DNA from: Candidatus Diapherotrites archaeon ADurb.Bin253
Lineage (GTDB): Archaea > Nanobdellota > Nanobdellia > Pacearchaeales > GW2011-AR1
Direction of reading: 5' to 3'
Assembly: GCA_002069705.1 (NCBI GenBank)
Contig: MWBV01000005.1
Coordinates: 1 to 45,104 of the forward strand
DNA: 45,104 nucleotides
The position numbers were made by a program, and so were the translations under genes. Numbering within the stretch: the first letter of the stretch is position 1; every line of letters starts with the position of its first letter. Below, in pieces: positions 8,255 to 16,379 of the stretch. The notes beneath the pieces are model-generated. The model was not told the origin of the DNA. It saw only the letters and a list, made by a program, of their open reading frames with translations, and made no database searches.

Positions 8255-8330
8255 ATTTAATATAATGAATTATTCTTTATAAATACTTTTATGGGTTCAA
8301 AACTTTTGGAACCTTAAAGCTTAAAGAAGA

Positions 8331-9524
8331 TTAAATAATTTCACCAAATCCAATTAATCTCCAGTGATTGTTTAAATTTCTTGCAATTCCTACATTGTCT
8401 TTTTTTAATGCAATTATTGGAATATTTAATGAAACATCTATTGTTTCTTTGGATATTTTTTCTATTATCCCAACAGTTATAGTTGTGTTAACAGAAAGCA
8501 TCAAAACTTCTTTGTTTTTCAAGGGTTCTACTTTTTCTCTTTGTTCTGTTCCAATAACTTCTTCGAATAATTTTGTTTTTATTGAGATTTTGTGAGTTAT
8601 TTCAGGAAGTGTTCCTTTTAGTGAGATTACACATCCATTTAAAGAATCTGCTTTTGTAAGTGAAGGGTCAAGAGAAGTTTCCAAAGCAATACTTGCTCCA
8701 GGAGAGACTTCTTTTATTGATTCTTTTCCTTTATATATTGAAAGTATTTTTGTTGTAAGAGTTTGATAAACTGTTTGATTGTTTTTCTTGAAATTTAATC
8801 CTGGTTTTATTTCTATTTCATCTCCTACTTTTAGTTTTCCTTTTTTTAATATTCCTCCTAATACTCCTCCTCTTAATTTTGATATTTCTGTTCCAGGTTT
8901 GTTGATATCAAAACTCCTGGCAACAAGTAAGATTGGCTTTGATTCTTCATCTCTTTTAGGAATTTCTAAATTGCAAAGTTCTTGAAGTATTTTATCAATG
9001 TTTATATTTTGTTGAGCAGATACAGGAATTATTGGAGAGTTTTCAGCTATTGTTCCCTTTACAAATTCTTTTATTTTTTTGTAATTTTCAATTGCTTTTT
9101 CTTTTGAAACTAAATCTATTTTATTTTGTATTATAATTATATTATTTATTCCTTTAGCTTGCAAAGCAGTAAAATGTTCTCTTGTTTGGGGTTTTATTCC
9201 TTCATTTGCAGCTATTATAAGTAATGCTGCATCCATTGTTGCTGCACCTGAAAGCATATTTGCCATGAGCATTTCATGTCCGGGAGCATCAATGAATGAA
9301 ATATATCTTTGAGGTGTTCCTTTTGTTGTATTGTACTTTCCTTCTGAATCTTTATAAATAGTCATTTCAGAATATCCTATTTTTATTGTAATACCTCTTT
9401 TAAGTTCTTCAGAATGTGTATCTGTGAATTTTCCTGTTATTCTACTTAGTAGAGTTGTTTTCCCATGGTCTATATGTCCAACTATACCTACATTTATTTC
9501 TGGAATATTTTCTGATTTTGCCAT
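8331..9524 (-). CDS. Translation initiation factor aIF2, gamma subunit
   Basis: A 397-aa GTPase that carries Met-tRNAi to the small ribosomal subunit with aIF2 alpha and beta. G1 is GHIDHGKTT, switch I contains the gamma-specific HSEELKRGITIKIGY, G3 is DAPGH, G4 is NKID and G5 is PVSAQ. The beta-barrel domains II and III carry RSFDINKPGTEISKLRGGVLGG and LDPSLTKAD, both diagnostic of the gamma subunit. Between the switch region and RYISFIDAPGH most archaeal and eukaryotic proteins have a zinc knuckle with four cysteines. Here that place holds a short Cys-free loop (SEGKYNTTKGTPQ). The ATG at 9524 is chosen over a TTG at 9533 because the TATA-like box (9546-9554) is 26 nt upstream. S6e lies just upstream, and this promoter reaches into the S6e 3' end. 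Confidence 0.95.
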   Translation of the reverse strand: MAKSENIPEINVGIVGHIDHGKTTLLSRITGKFTDTHSEELKRGITIKIGYSEMTIYKDSEGKYNTTKGTPQRYISFIDAPGHEMLMANMLSGAATMDAALLIIAANEGIKPQTREHFTALQAKGINNIIIIQNKIDLVSKEKAIENYKKIKEFVKGTIAENSPIIPVSAQQNINIDKILQELCNLEIPKRDEESKPILLVARSFDINKPGTEISKLRGGVLGGILKKGKLKVGDEIEIKPGLNFKKNNQTVYQTLTTKILSIYKGKESIKEVSPGASIALETSLDPSLTKADSLNGCVISLKGTLPEITHKISIKTKLFEEVIGTEQREKVEPLKNKEVLMLSVNTTITVGIIEKISKETIDVSLNIPIIALKKDNVGIARNLNNHWRLIGFGEII

Positions 9525-9545
9525 ATAATTCAATTGGAGAAAGAG

Positions 9546-9554
9546 TTTTTAAGA
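9546..9554 (-). promoter_or_regulatory. TATA-like box of aIF2 gamma gene
   Basis: CTTAAAAAC on the minus strand is centred 26 nt before the ATG at 9524, but only 17 nt before the TTG at 9533. It sits beside and partly beyond the S6e upstream gene's stop codon (9557-9559). Confidence 0.5.
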
Positions 9555-9556
9555 GT

Positions 9557-10000
9557 TTAGTTTTTTTCAACAGGAGCTTCAGATTTATTCTGTTCCTGGA
9601 AAATTTCAGAAAGCTTTTTTGGACCTTCTTTTGTTGGTTTCAAGTTTATTTGAACTATTGCATTTGAAATGATTTTTCCACGTACAGTTTTTCTTAATCT
9701 TAATCCCCTTGGTGTTGGATTTGATCTTTTTCTTTTTCCTTCTCTTTTTGGACGTTTGCGCATACCTTTTCCATATCCTAAGAGCATTTTTTTGAGTCCT
9801 ATACCTTCTACATCCTTCATTGAAGTAAACCCCGATTTATCACTTGTTCCTGTTATTTCAAATTCATAACCATCAAGAGAAGGGGAAATATCCTTACCTT
9901 TGATAATTTCTCCTAGGGCTTTTCCCACTAGTGCTTCTGATTCTGTTTCCAACTTGTAGGTTTTTCCTTGTTTTGTTCCAATATTTATTTTGAATGGCAT
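9557..10000 (-). CDS. 30S ribosomal protein S6e
   Basis: A 147-aa protein of the small ribosomal subunit. It starts MPFKINIGTKQGKTYKLE, followed by ALVGKALGEIIKG, ITGTSDKSGFTSMKDVEG and the basic KRPKREGKRKRSNPTPRGLRLRKTVRG segment. This is the order of strands and the RKTVRG signature of eS6. The last 25 residues (KKLSEIFQEQNKSEAPVEKN) are a charged extension beyond the usual archaeal core. A TATA-like GATTTAAAAACC box lies about 26 nt before the ATG. aIF2 gamma follows on the same strand, a small-subunit/initiation pairing that is common in archaea. Confidence 0.94.
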   Translation of the reverse strand: MPFKINIGTKQGKTYKLETESEALVGKALGEIIKGKDISPSLDGYEFEITGTSDKSGFTSMKDVEGIGLKKMLLGYGKGMRKRPKREGKRKRSNPTPRGLRLRKTVRGKIISNAIVQINLKPTKEGPKKLSEIFQEQNKSEAPVEKN

Positions 10001-10124
10001 GATATTTAGATTGCGAAATGGTTTTTAAATCATTCGTTTTATACTTATTTATATACCCAGAAGTTTTTTAAACAATCTATTATTAATTTCTTTTATTAAA
10101 GGTAATAAAAGGATTTAATTTATT

Positions 10125-11780
10125 ATGAGTAAGTCAAAAAAGAATATAAAACAGAATTATAAAAAACGATTACAAAATAACTTTAATTCTAGAACAAGAT
10201 TTGTTAGAAATAAAGTTTCTTCTGTTAAACCTGTTGAAAGGAGTATATCTGAGATAACTGGAGTTAAAGAAACAGTTTCTTTAACTGGATATGTTAACAA
10301 GATTGTGCAGACAGGGGGGCCTACTGTTTTTGTTATTTCAGATGGAACTGGAAATTTTTCTATTAAAGGATTTATTAAACCTGGAGTTAGAGCATATCCA
10401 GAGATAGTTGAGGGGATGATTGTAAGAGCTACGGTTGAGATAGGGGAGTTTCAGGGAGAAATAGAAGGGGAAATAAAATCTATTGGAATATTAGATGAAT
10501 TTAACAAAAAGATTTTTTTGGATAAAATGAGAGAGATTGAAAAAGAAAGGGCTAGAGTTACTCCTCCTGCTTTTATTGTTGAGAGTGCTATTCTTAACAA
10601 ACTTAAAAATAAATTTATTGAGGCTGCTACTCAAATAAGGCTTGCAATAATACAAGATAGGCCTATAATTGTAAGGCATCATAATGATACAGACGGATAT
10701 AGTTCAGGTTTTGCTCTTGAGAGAGCTATTTTACCTTTAATTGAGAAACAACATAGTTCTGAAAAAGCTGCATGGGAATTTTTTACAAGAGCTCCCTGTG
10801 CTGCTCCATTCTATGAAATAGATGATTCAATAAGAGATATGGCAAATTCTTTAAGAAATGTTGCAAAGCATTCTAATAAAATGCCCTTGATTATAATTGC
10901 AGATAATGGTTCTTCTCCTGAAGATTTAATGGCAATAAAACATGGAAAGGTTCATGGAGCAGATTTTATTGTTATAGACCATCATTATTTTAATCATGAT
11001 GCTATTTCAAGTGAAGTTTTAACTCATATAAATCCTTTTTTAGTTGGTGAAGAGGGTTCACATTTTTCTGCAGGAATGCTATGTGCAGAATTTGCTAGGT
11101 TTGTAAACCCAGAAGTTAAAAATATCGAACAGATACCTGCTTTGGCAGGTTTTGCAGACAGAATTGATATTGCAAATCCAGAATTAATGGAAGAATATAT
11201 GAAAATAGCTTCTTCTCAAGGGTATACAAAAAAATTGCTTTCAGATATTTCTCTTGTTATTGATTATGTTTCTTCTAAACTTAAGTTTATGGAAGCAAGA
11301 GAGTATATTGAAGTTTTATTTGGTGAGCCTAGAATTAAACAGAAACAATTAGTTGAATTAATGGCGCCATATATAAGAGAACTAGATGAAAAAGGATTTG
11401 AGATTGGGAAAGCAAATGTTAAATTAGATAAGTTTGGTAAATTACATCTTCAATTTTTACATTTTGAAGAATTTTTTCCAGGATTTGGATTTTTCCCTAA
11501 ACCAGGAAGGATTGTTGGAATGTTGCATGATTCTCTTCAGATTGAGAAAGGAATTTCAAATTTAATTACTGTTGGAATTATGGAATCTGCAATGACAATA
11601 AGGGCTACAAATGAATCTAATTTTTCAGTTCATGAATTTATTAAATATCTTAATCAGAAAATTCCTGAAGCATTTGTAGAGGGAGGGGGACATAATAATG
11701 CAGGTTCAATTAATTTCTTACCTAATAAACAAAAAGAAGTATTTCGTTTGCTTAAAGATTTTATAAAATCAAGACAGTGA
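10125..11780 (+). CDS. Archaeal RecJ-like DHH phosphoesterase with N-terminal OB fold
   Basis: A 551-aa protein. A basic N-terminus is followed by an OB-fold-like nucleic-acid-binding domain (about 40-125, SLTGYVNKIVQTGGPTVFVI...GFI). The DHH catalytic domain has Asp188-Thr-Asp190 in HHNDTDGYSSG, ADNGSSPEDL, and the signature Asp285-His286-His287. The C-terminal DHHA1 domain holds GGGH (Gly520-His523). These residues bind the metals of RecJ-type 5'-3' exonucleases. The OB plus DHH order matches the archaeal RecJ-like group whose members work in repair or with the replisome. It diverges from the S6e-aIF2 gamma unit across a 124-bp region rich in TATA-like motifs. The gene ends just before the convergent secreted coiled-coil gene. 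Confidence 0.88.
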   Translation: MSKSKKNIKQNYKKRLQNNFNSRTRFVRNKVSSVKPVERSISEITGVKETVSLTGYVNKIVQTGGPTVFVISDGTGNFSIKGFIKPGVRAYPEIVEGMIVRATVEIGEFQGEIEGEIKSIGILDEFNKKIFLDKMREIEKERARVTPPAFIVESAILNKLKNKFIEAATQIRLAIIQDRPIIVRHHNDTDGYSSGFALERAILPLIEKQHSSEKAAWEFFTRAPCAAPFYEIDDSIRDMANSLRNVAKHSNKMPLIIIADNGSSPEDLMAIKHGKVHGADFIVIDHHYFNHDAISSEVLTHINPFLVGEEGSHFSAGMLCAEFARFVNPEVKNIEQIPALAGFADRIDIANPELMEEYMKIASSQGYTKKLLSDISLVIDYVSSKLKFMEAREYIEVLFGEPRIKQKQLVELMAPYIRELDEKGFEIGKANVKLDKFGKLHLQFLHFEEFFPGFGFFPKPGRIVGMLHDSLQIEKGISNLITVGIMESAMTIRATNESNFSVHEFIKYLNQKIPEAFVEGGGHNNAGSINFLPNKQKEVFRLLKDFIKSRQ

Positions 11781-11791
11781 TTATTTTTCAA

Positions 11792-12127
11792 TTAATTTTT
11801 ATATTGGATTCTTCTTGAATAATATTCTTTTAATTCTTCATTTATTTTATTTAACCTTTTATTATATTCATTTTTCATACTATCTATAGTGTTTTTTTCA
11901 TTTAGTCGCATTAATATAAAATCCCTTTTTCTTTCAATTGATTCTATTGTTTCATTTATTTCAATTAAATCATATCTTTTTTTTGCAATTTCTTTTTTAG
12001 CTACTTCTTCTTTCTCTACATCTTCTAGTTTTCTTAATTTTGGAGAATAACTCTCATTTATACTTATTGGTTGTGGTATTGCCATTAGGGCTAAGAGAGT
12101 TATAATTTTGAGTGATTTTTTTGTCAT
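11792..12127 (-). CDS. Small exported coiled-coil protein
   Basis: A 111-aa protein. Residues 1-20 (KKSLKIITLLALMAIPQPI) look like a signal peptide. The rest is almost entirely charged helix with heptad spacing (KKRYDLIEINETIESIERKRDFILMRL), so a coiled coil is predicted. It has no cysteines. No family is recognised. A TATA-like GTTTATAAC about 27 nt upstream supports the ATG. It is divergent from the ABC transporter operon and could act with that exporter, as periplasmic-type adaptors do for MacB, but only position suggests this. Confidence 0.65.
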   Translation of the reverse strand: MTKKSLKIITLLALMAIPQPISINESYSPKLRKLEDVEKEEVAKKEIAKKRYDLIEINETIESIERKRDFILMRLNEKNTIDSMKNEYNKRLNKINEELKEYYSRRIQYKN

Positions 12128-12213
12128 ACAATTTTTGTACTTTTGCTTGTTATAAACTTTTTGGTTATTATTTGCTTGGTAAAGTTTATTAATGATATTT
12201 TTATTTTTTACTT

Positions 12214-12930
12214 ATGAAAAAAGAGATAGATTCTGATAAAGCCTTTATTCGCCTTAACAATGTTGCCAAATATTATGAAATGGGAGAGAGTGTTGTTAAA
12301 GCAGTGGATGGTGTAAGTATTGATATTAAGAGAGGTGATTTTGTTGCAGTTATGGGTCCTTCTGGTTCAGGCAAATCAACTGCTATGAATCTTGTTGGAA
12401 GTTTGGATATGCCAACAAAAGGGCATATTTTTCTTGATGGGGAAGATATTTCTTCTTTAAATGAATCTGAACTGGCCCAGGTAAGAGGAAAGAATATTGG
12501 GTTTATTTTTCAGCAATTTAATCTCATACCAACACTTACTGTTTTTGAGAATGTTGTGTTGCCTATGGCTTTGCAGGGAGTTCCGCAGTATGAGAGGGAA
12601 GAAAAAGCAGAAAAGATTTTACGCAGACTTGATTTATTAGACAGGAGAGAGCATTATCCTAATCAGATTTCAGGAGGACAGCAACAGAGAGTTGCAATTG
12701 CGAGAGCTTTAGCTAATGACCCTGAAGTTATTCTTGCAGATGAGCCTACAGGTAATTTAGACACTAAAACAGGATTGAAAGTGATGGATTTTCTTACTGA
12801 ATTGAATAAAGAAGGAAGAACAATTGTATTTGTAACACACTCTCCTGAATTAGCTAAAAAATATGCACATACTATTTACTGGCTTAAAGATGGAAAGATA
12901 GAAAGAGTTACTAAAGAAAGGAAGAAGTAA
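12214..12930 (+). CDS. ABC transporter ATP-binding protein, MacB/LolD type
   Basis: A 238-aa ATPase. Walker A is GPSGSGKST (48-56), the Q-loop is in [18 protein letters not shown], the signature is [14 protein letters not shown], Walker B is [12 protein letters not shown], and the H-loop is VTHSPEL. The [14 protein letters not shown] stretch and the GxSGSGKST/NLD forms are typical of the MacB/LolD/FtsE group. It is the first gene of a three-gene operon; the two permease genes follow with only one base between stop and start. It powers the mechanotransmission-type exporter formed with the next two proteins. A TATA-like GTTTATTAATG lies about 24 nt before the ATG. Confidence 0.93.
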   Translation: MKKEIDSDKAFIRLNNVAKYYEMGESVVKAVDGVSIDIKRGDFVAVMGPSGSGKSTAMNLVGSLDMPTKGHIFLDGEDISSLNESELAQVRGKNIGFIFQQFNLIPTLTVFENVVLPMALQGVPQYEREEKAEKILRRLDLLDRREHYPNQISGGQQQRVAIARALANDPEVILADEPTGNLDTKTGLKVMDFLTELNKEGRTIVFVTHSPELAKKYAHTIYWLKDGKIERVTKERKK

Positions 12931-12931
12931 A

Positions 12932-14140
12932 ATGAATTATTTTATTCTTGCATATAGAAATTTGAGAAAGAAGGGTATAAGGAGTTATCTTACTCTTTTA
13001 GGTATTTGTATAGGTATTTTTGCAGTTGTTTCTTTAATTACACTTAGTAATGGGCTTAAATTGGCTGTAGGTTCTCAGTTTGGAGTTTCATCAACTGAAT
13101 TAATAACTGTTGAAGGAGCCGGGAATGGTTTTGGACATCCTGGTTCAGGACAGGTTAATCCTCTTACTCAAAGGGATTTACAGGAAATAGAAAAACTTAG
13201 TAGTGTTAAAGCTGCGGTAGGAAGAGTTATAGTTGCAGGAAAAATTGAATTTAACAATAAAGTTGTTTTTGGATATGCAACAAATATTCCTTCTGGAAAA
13301 GATAGAGATATTCTTTATCAACAAATTGAAGCAAAAACTGCTGTAGGTAGATTATTAAAAGATTCAGATTCAGGAAAGATTTTATTAGGGTATAACTTTT
13401 ATGCAAATAAGGTTGGTTTAGGTAGAGAGATTGTTCCTGGAAATAAAGTTAATATTCAAGGAAGAGATTTTGAAGTTGTGGGGATTGTAGAGAAAAAAGG
13501 AAGTTTTATTTTTGATAATATTGTTTTTATGAATGAACGTGATATAGAGAGTTTATATGGTTCTATTGAAGAATGGGATTTTATTAATGTTCTCCCAAGA
13601 GATAAAAAAGAGATAGATAAAACTAAAGAAGATATTGAGAAATTACTTAGAAGATTGAGAGATGTTAAGGTTGGTGAAGAGGATTTTACTGTTTCTACTC
13701 CAGAAGCTTCTTTAGAACAAGTTAATAGTATTTTAAATGCAATTACTATATTCATTATTATTGTTGCTTCTATTTCTATTTTTGTTGGAGCTATTGGAAT
13801 AATCAATACTATGACTACATCTGTTCTTGAAAGAAGAAAAGAAATTGGAATAATGAAAGCTATTGGTGCAACAAATCGTCAGATATTCATGCAATTCTTT
13901 ATTGAGTCGGGTGTTTTAGGATTAATTGGGGGTGCAATAGGAGTTATTTTTGGAGTAGTCCTTGGATATTTTGGGATTATAGGAATAAATAATTTTATTG
14001 GGGCAGAAATTCAACCCCAGATAAGCATTTATCTTATATTTTTTGCTTTATTAGGGAGTTTTTTAATAGGAGCAATTGCAGGAATTCTTCCTGCTATGAG
14101 AGCAGCTAAACAAAATCCAGTTGAGGCATTGAGAGGATAA
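12932..14140 (+). CDS. ABC transporter permease, MacB/FtsX type (first subunit)
   Basis: A 402-aa protein with the MacB layout. TM1 (about 20-42) is preceded by RNLRKKGIRSYLTLLGICIGIF. A large outside MacB_PCD domain follows (about 45-265), then three C-terminal helices (about 270-300, 325-355 and 365-385) of the FtsX core, ending in the typical AAKQNPVEALRG. The signatures GAIGIINTMTTSVLERRKEIGIMKAIGA and LPAMRAAK are the coupling and FtsX motifs. It likely pairs with the next permease as a heterodimer. The junction with the ATPase is TAA-A-ATG. Exported substrates of this family range from lipoproteins to peptides; the substrate here is unknown. Confidence 0.9.
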   Translation: MNYFILAYRNLRKKGIRSYLTLLGICIGIFAVVSLITLSNGLKLAVGSQFGVSSTELITVEGAGNGFGHPGSGQVNPLTQRDLQEIEKLSSVKAAVGRVIVAGKIEFNNKVVFGYATNIPSGKDRDILYQQIEAKTAVGRLLKDSDSGKILLGYNFYANKVGLGREIVPGNKVNIQGRDFEVVGIVEKKGSFIFDNIVFMNERDIESLYGSIEEWDFINVLPRDKKEIDKTKEDIEKLLRRLRDVKVGEEDFTVSTPEASLEQVNSILNAITIFIIIVASISIFVGAIGIINTMTTSVLERRKEIGIMKAIGATNRQIFMQFFIESGVLGLIGGAIGVIFGVVLGYFGIIGINNFIGAEIQPQISIYLIFFALLGSFLIGAIAGILPAMRAAKQNPVEALRG

Positions 14141-14141
14141 A

Positions 14142-15344
14142 ATGATATCAAGAGAATTAATTAATTATTCTTTAAGAAATATAAAACAAAGAAAGACAAG
14201 AAGTGCATTTACAATAATTTCAATACTTGTAGGAATAACAACAATATTTATTTTTGTTAGTTTTGGTATGGGGTTGTTTAACTATATTGAAGAAATGTCA
14301 AGTGCTTCTTCTGCAAATAAAGTTTTAATTCAACCAAAAGGTTTTGGTGGAGGTATGGATGGTGCTTTTGCATTTTCAGAAGATGAGGTGCGTGTTGTTG
14401 AATCTACTTCTGGAGTTTATTCTGCAACTGGAGTTTATCTTAAAAATGCTGAAATTGAAAAAAGTGGAGTCAAAAAATATGTTTCTATACTAGGTTATGA
14501 CCCCAAAAAACCTTTGATGAGTGATGTTTTTACTTTGAATGTTTATACTGGTAGAGAATTGCAACCAGGAGATAGAGGAGTAGTTTTAGGTTATAATTAT
14601 CTTTTACCTAATAAAATATTCTCTAAACCTTATGAATTAAATGATAATATTATTTTGAATGGAAGAAAGGTTAAGGTTATTGGTTTTTATGCGTCTGTAG
14701 GAAATGCTCCAGATGATTCTCAGATTTATGTAACCAATGATTTTATGGAGGAATTATATTCTAATTCTAGTCTTTCATATAATTGGATTATAGCTAAAGT
14801 TGATACGAAGAATATTGATAGAGTTGTCAAAGATATTGAAAAAAATTTAAGAAAAGAAAGAGGACAAGATCAGGGTAAAGAAGATTTTTTTGTCCAATCT
14901 TTTGATGATATGATTGAATCTTATTCAACTGCTTTGGATATTGTTATTTGGTTTATAGTTTTGATTGCTTTGATTTCTGTTTTTGTTTCAGCTATTAATA
15001 CTGCAAATACTATGATAACTTCTGTTTTGGAGAGGGTTAAAGAAATAGGAGTAATGAAGTCAATAGGAGCTAAAGATTCTGAAATATTTGCTATATTTTT
15101 GTTTGAAAGTTCATTTTTAGGATTTATTGCAGGAGTTTTAGGAGTGATTTTTGGAGTAGCTTTAAGTTTCTTAGGAGGTAAGATAATTGAAAGTGTAGGG
15201 TATGGGTTTTTACAACCTGCTTTCCCAGCATGGTTGTTTATTGCATGTATTGTATTTGCAACACTAACAGGTGCTATTTCAGGAGCATTACCTTCAAGAA
15301 GTGCTTCAAAAGTTAATCCTGTTGATGCTTTACGTTACGAATAA
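14142..15344 (+). CDS. ABC transporter permease, MacB/FtsX type (second subunit)
   Basis: A 400-aa paralogue of the preceding permease with the same plan. The first helix is in IKQRKTRSAFTIISILVGITTIF, then an outside domain, then three helices ending SRSASKVNPVDALRYE. NTANTMITSVLERVKEIGVMKSIGA is the FtsX coupling motif. The outside domains of the two permeases differ in sequence (SSASSANKVLIQPKGFGGG here), so they probably form an asymmetric pair. The start follows the upstream stop as TAA-A-ATG. The downstream neighbour is a convergent gene for an anchored beta-sandwich surface protein. Confidence 0.9.
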   Translation: MISRELINYSLRNIKQRKTRSAFTIISILVGITTIFIFVSFGMGLFNYIEEMSSASSANKVLIQPKGFGGGMDGAFAFSEDEVRVVESTSGVYSATGVYLKNAEIEKSGVKKYVSILGYDPKKPLMSDVFTLNVYTGRELQPGDRGVVLGYNYLLPNKIFSKPYELNDNIILNGRKVKVIGFYASVGNAPDDSQIYVTNDFMEELYSNSSLSYNWIIAKVDTKNIDRVVKDIEKNLRKERGQDQGKEDFFVQSFDDMIESYSTALDIVIWFIVLIALISVFVSAINTANTMITSVLERVKEIGVMKSIGAKDSEIFAIFLFESSFLGFIAGVLGVIFGVALSFLGGKIIESVGYGFLQPAFPAWLFIACIVFATLTGAISGALPSRSASKVNPVDALRYE

Positions 15345-15455
15345 CTTCAGATAATTTGTAATGTTTAGCCAGATGTTAATTTGAGCTTGAGGTATGAATT
15401 ATGAATAAGACGAATATATTAATATATGAATAGAAACTATTGTCTAATACTTTGT

Positions 15456-16334
15456 TTAAGCCATTGCTCTTCTTTTTTTTCTTTCAGCTTCTCTTTTTCT
15501 TTTTTTGATTATTCTCCTAATAAATATTATTGCTATGAAGACAACTATTATTACACCAAACCAAGGGAATTTTTTCTTGTCTCCGTTTCTATCTACAAAA
15601 TATGAAGGGTCAAAATCAACTACTTTTTGTAATTCTCTTCTTGAGTTTATTGAGTCAGTGTAAATAACATTTAGATTTATTCTTGTTTCCTCGTTTGGGA
15701 GTATTGCTTCAAAATCTGCTGTAGTGTATTCATTTGAATCTAAGTCTCCAACAACTATTCTGTTTGCACCTTTTATTGTAATATCATCTTGTTTTGGTAT
15801 TTCTATTGTAAGTGCTTCAACATCTGATTTAGCTGTATTTAATATTTCAAAAGTTAGTTCTTTTGTTAGGTAATTGTAATCTTTAACATGTATTTCAAAA
15901 TCAGCTCTTACATCTTCAACAGTTATATCAAATTCTTTAACAATATTTGATGCTGTTTTTGTTGAATAATATACTTCAATAGGATTTTCTCCATCAAGAG
16001 CATTTGAATCTATTCTTAATTTATATGAAGCAAGATAGTATGACGCATAATTTTTTTGATATACTCCTGATTTTATTGTTATTGGATTTCCTACATTTGG
16101 GTCAAGAGAAATAGGATAGTCTTCTTTAATTCCAAATGTAACTGTTCCACATTCTGTGTTTCTAATCCCATCTATTTTAAATAAAACTTTAACATAATCT
16201 CCTTGAATTGCAGGATAAGGGTCTTGGTTTATCATAGAAATTTGTAAGTTACATGGCTCTGCTGAAGCTATAACTGAGAATGAATAAATCATAACCAATA
16301 TTGCAATTATAACCCCAATATTTGCTTTTCTCAT
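15456..16334 (-). CDS. Anchored beta-sandwich surface protein (S-layer/CARDB-like)
   Basis: A 292-aa protein with a signal peptide (MRKANIGVIIAILVMIYSFSVIASA), then two beta-rich domains. The second (about 130-235, FEIHVKDYNYLTKELTFEILNTAKSDVEALTIEIPKQD) resembles CARDB/NEW3-type Ig domains of archaeal S-layer-like proteins. One C-terminal helix (WFGVIIVVFIAIIFI) and a very basic tail (RRIIKKRKREAERKKRRAMA) fix it in the membrane with the tail inside. It faces the MacB-like transporter end to end, and such envelope proteins often accompany these exporters in DPANN genomes. Whether they work together is inference. Confidence 0.75.
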   Translation of the reverse strand: MRKANIGVIIAILVMIYSFSVIASAEPCNLQISMINQDPYPAIQGDYVKVLFKIDGIRNTECGTVTFGIKEDYPISLDPNVGNPITIKSGVYQKNYASYYLASYKLRIDSNALDGENPIEVYYSTKTASNIVKEFDITVEDVRADFEIHVKDYNYLTKELTFEILNTAKSDVEALTIEIPKQDDITIKGANRIVVGDLDSNEYTTADFEAILPNEETRINLNVIYTDSINSRRELQKVVDFDPSYFVDRNGDKKKFPWFGVIIVVFIAIIFIRRIIKKRKREAERKKRRAMA

Positions 16335-16379
16335 TATGTAAATTATATATTTTTGTTTTTAAAACTTTGTAATTCTAAA

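Noticed and set aside
15345-15455. Ten-codon frame (ATG AAT AAG ACG...) between the ABC permease and the surface protein gene
   Set aside because: Too short, no ribosome site, lies between two convergent genes; more likely a shared 3' region.
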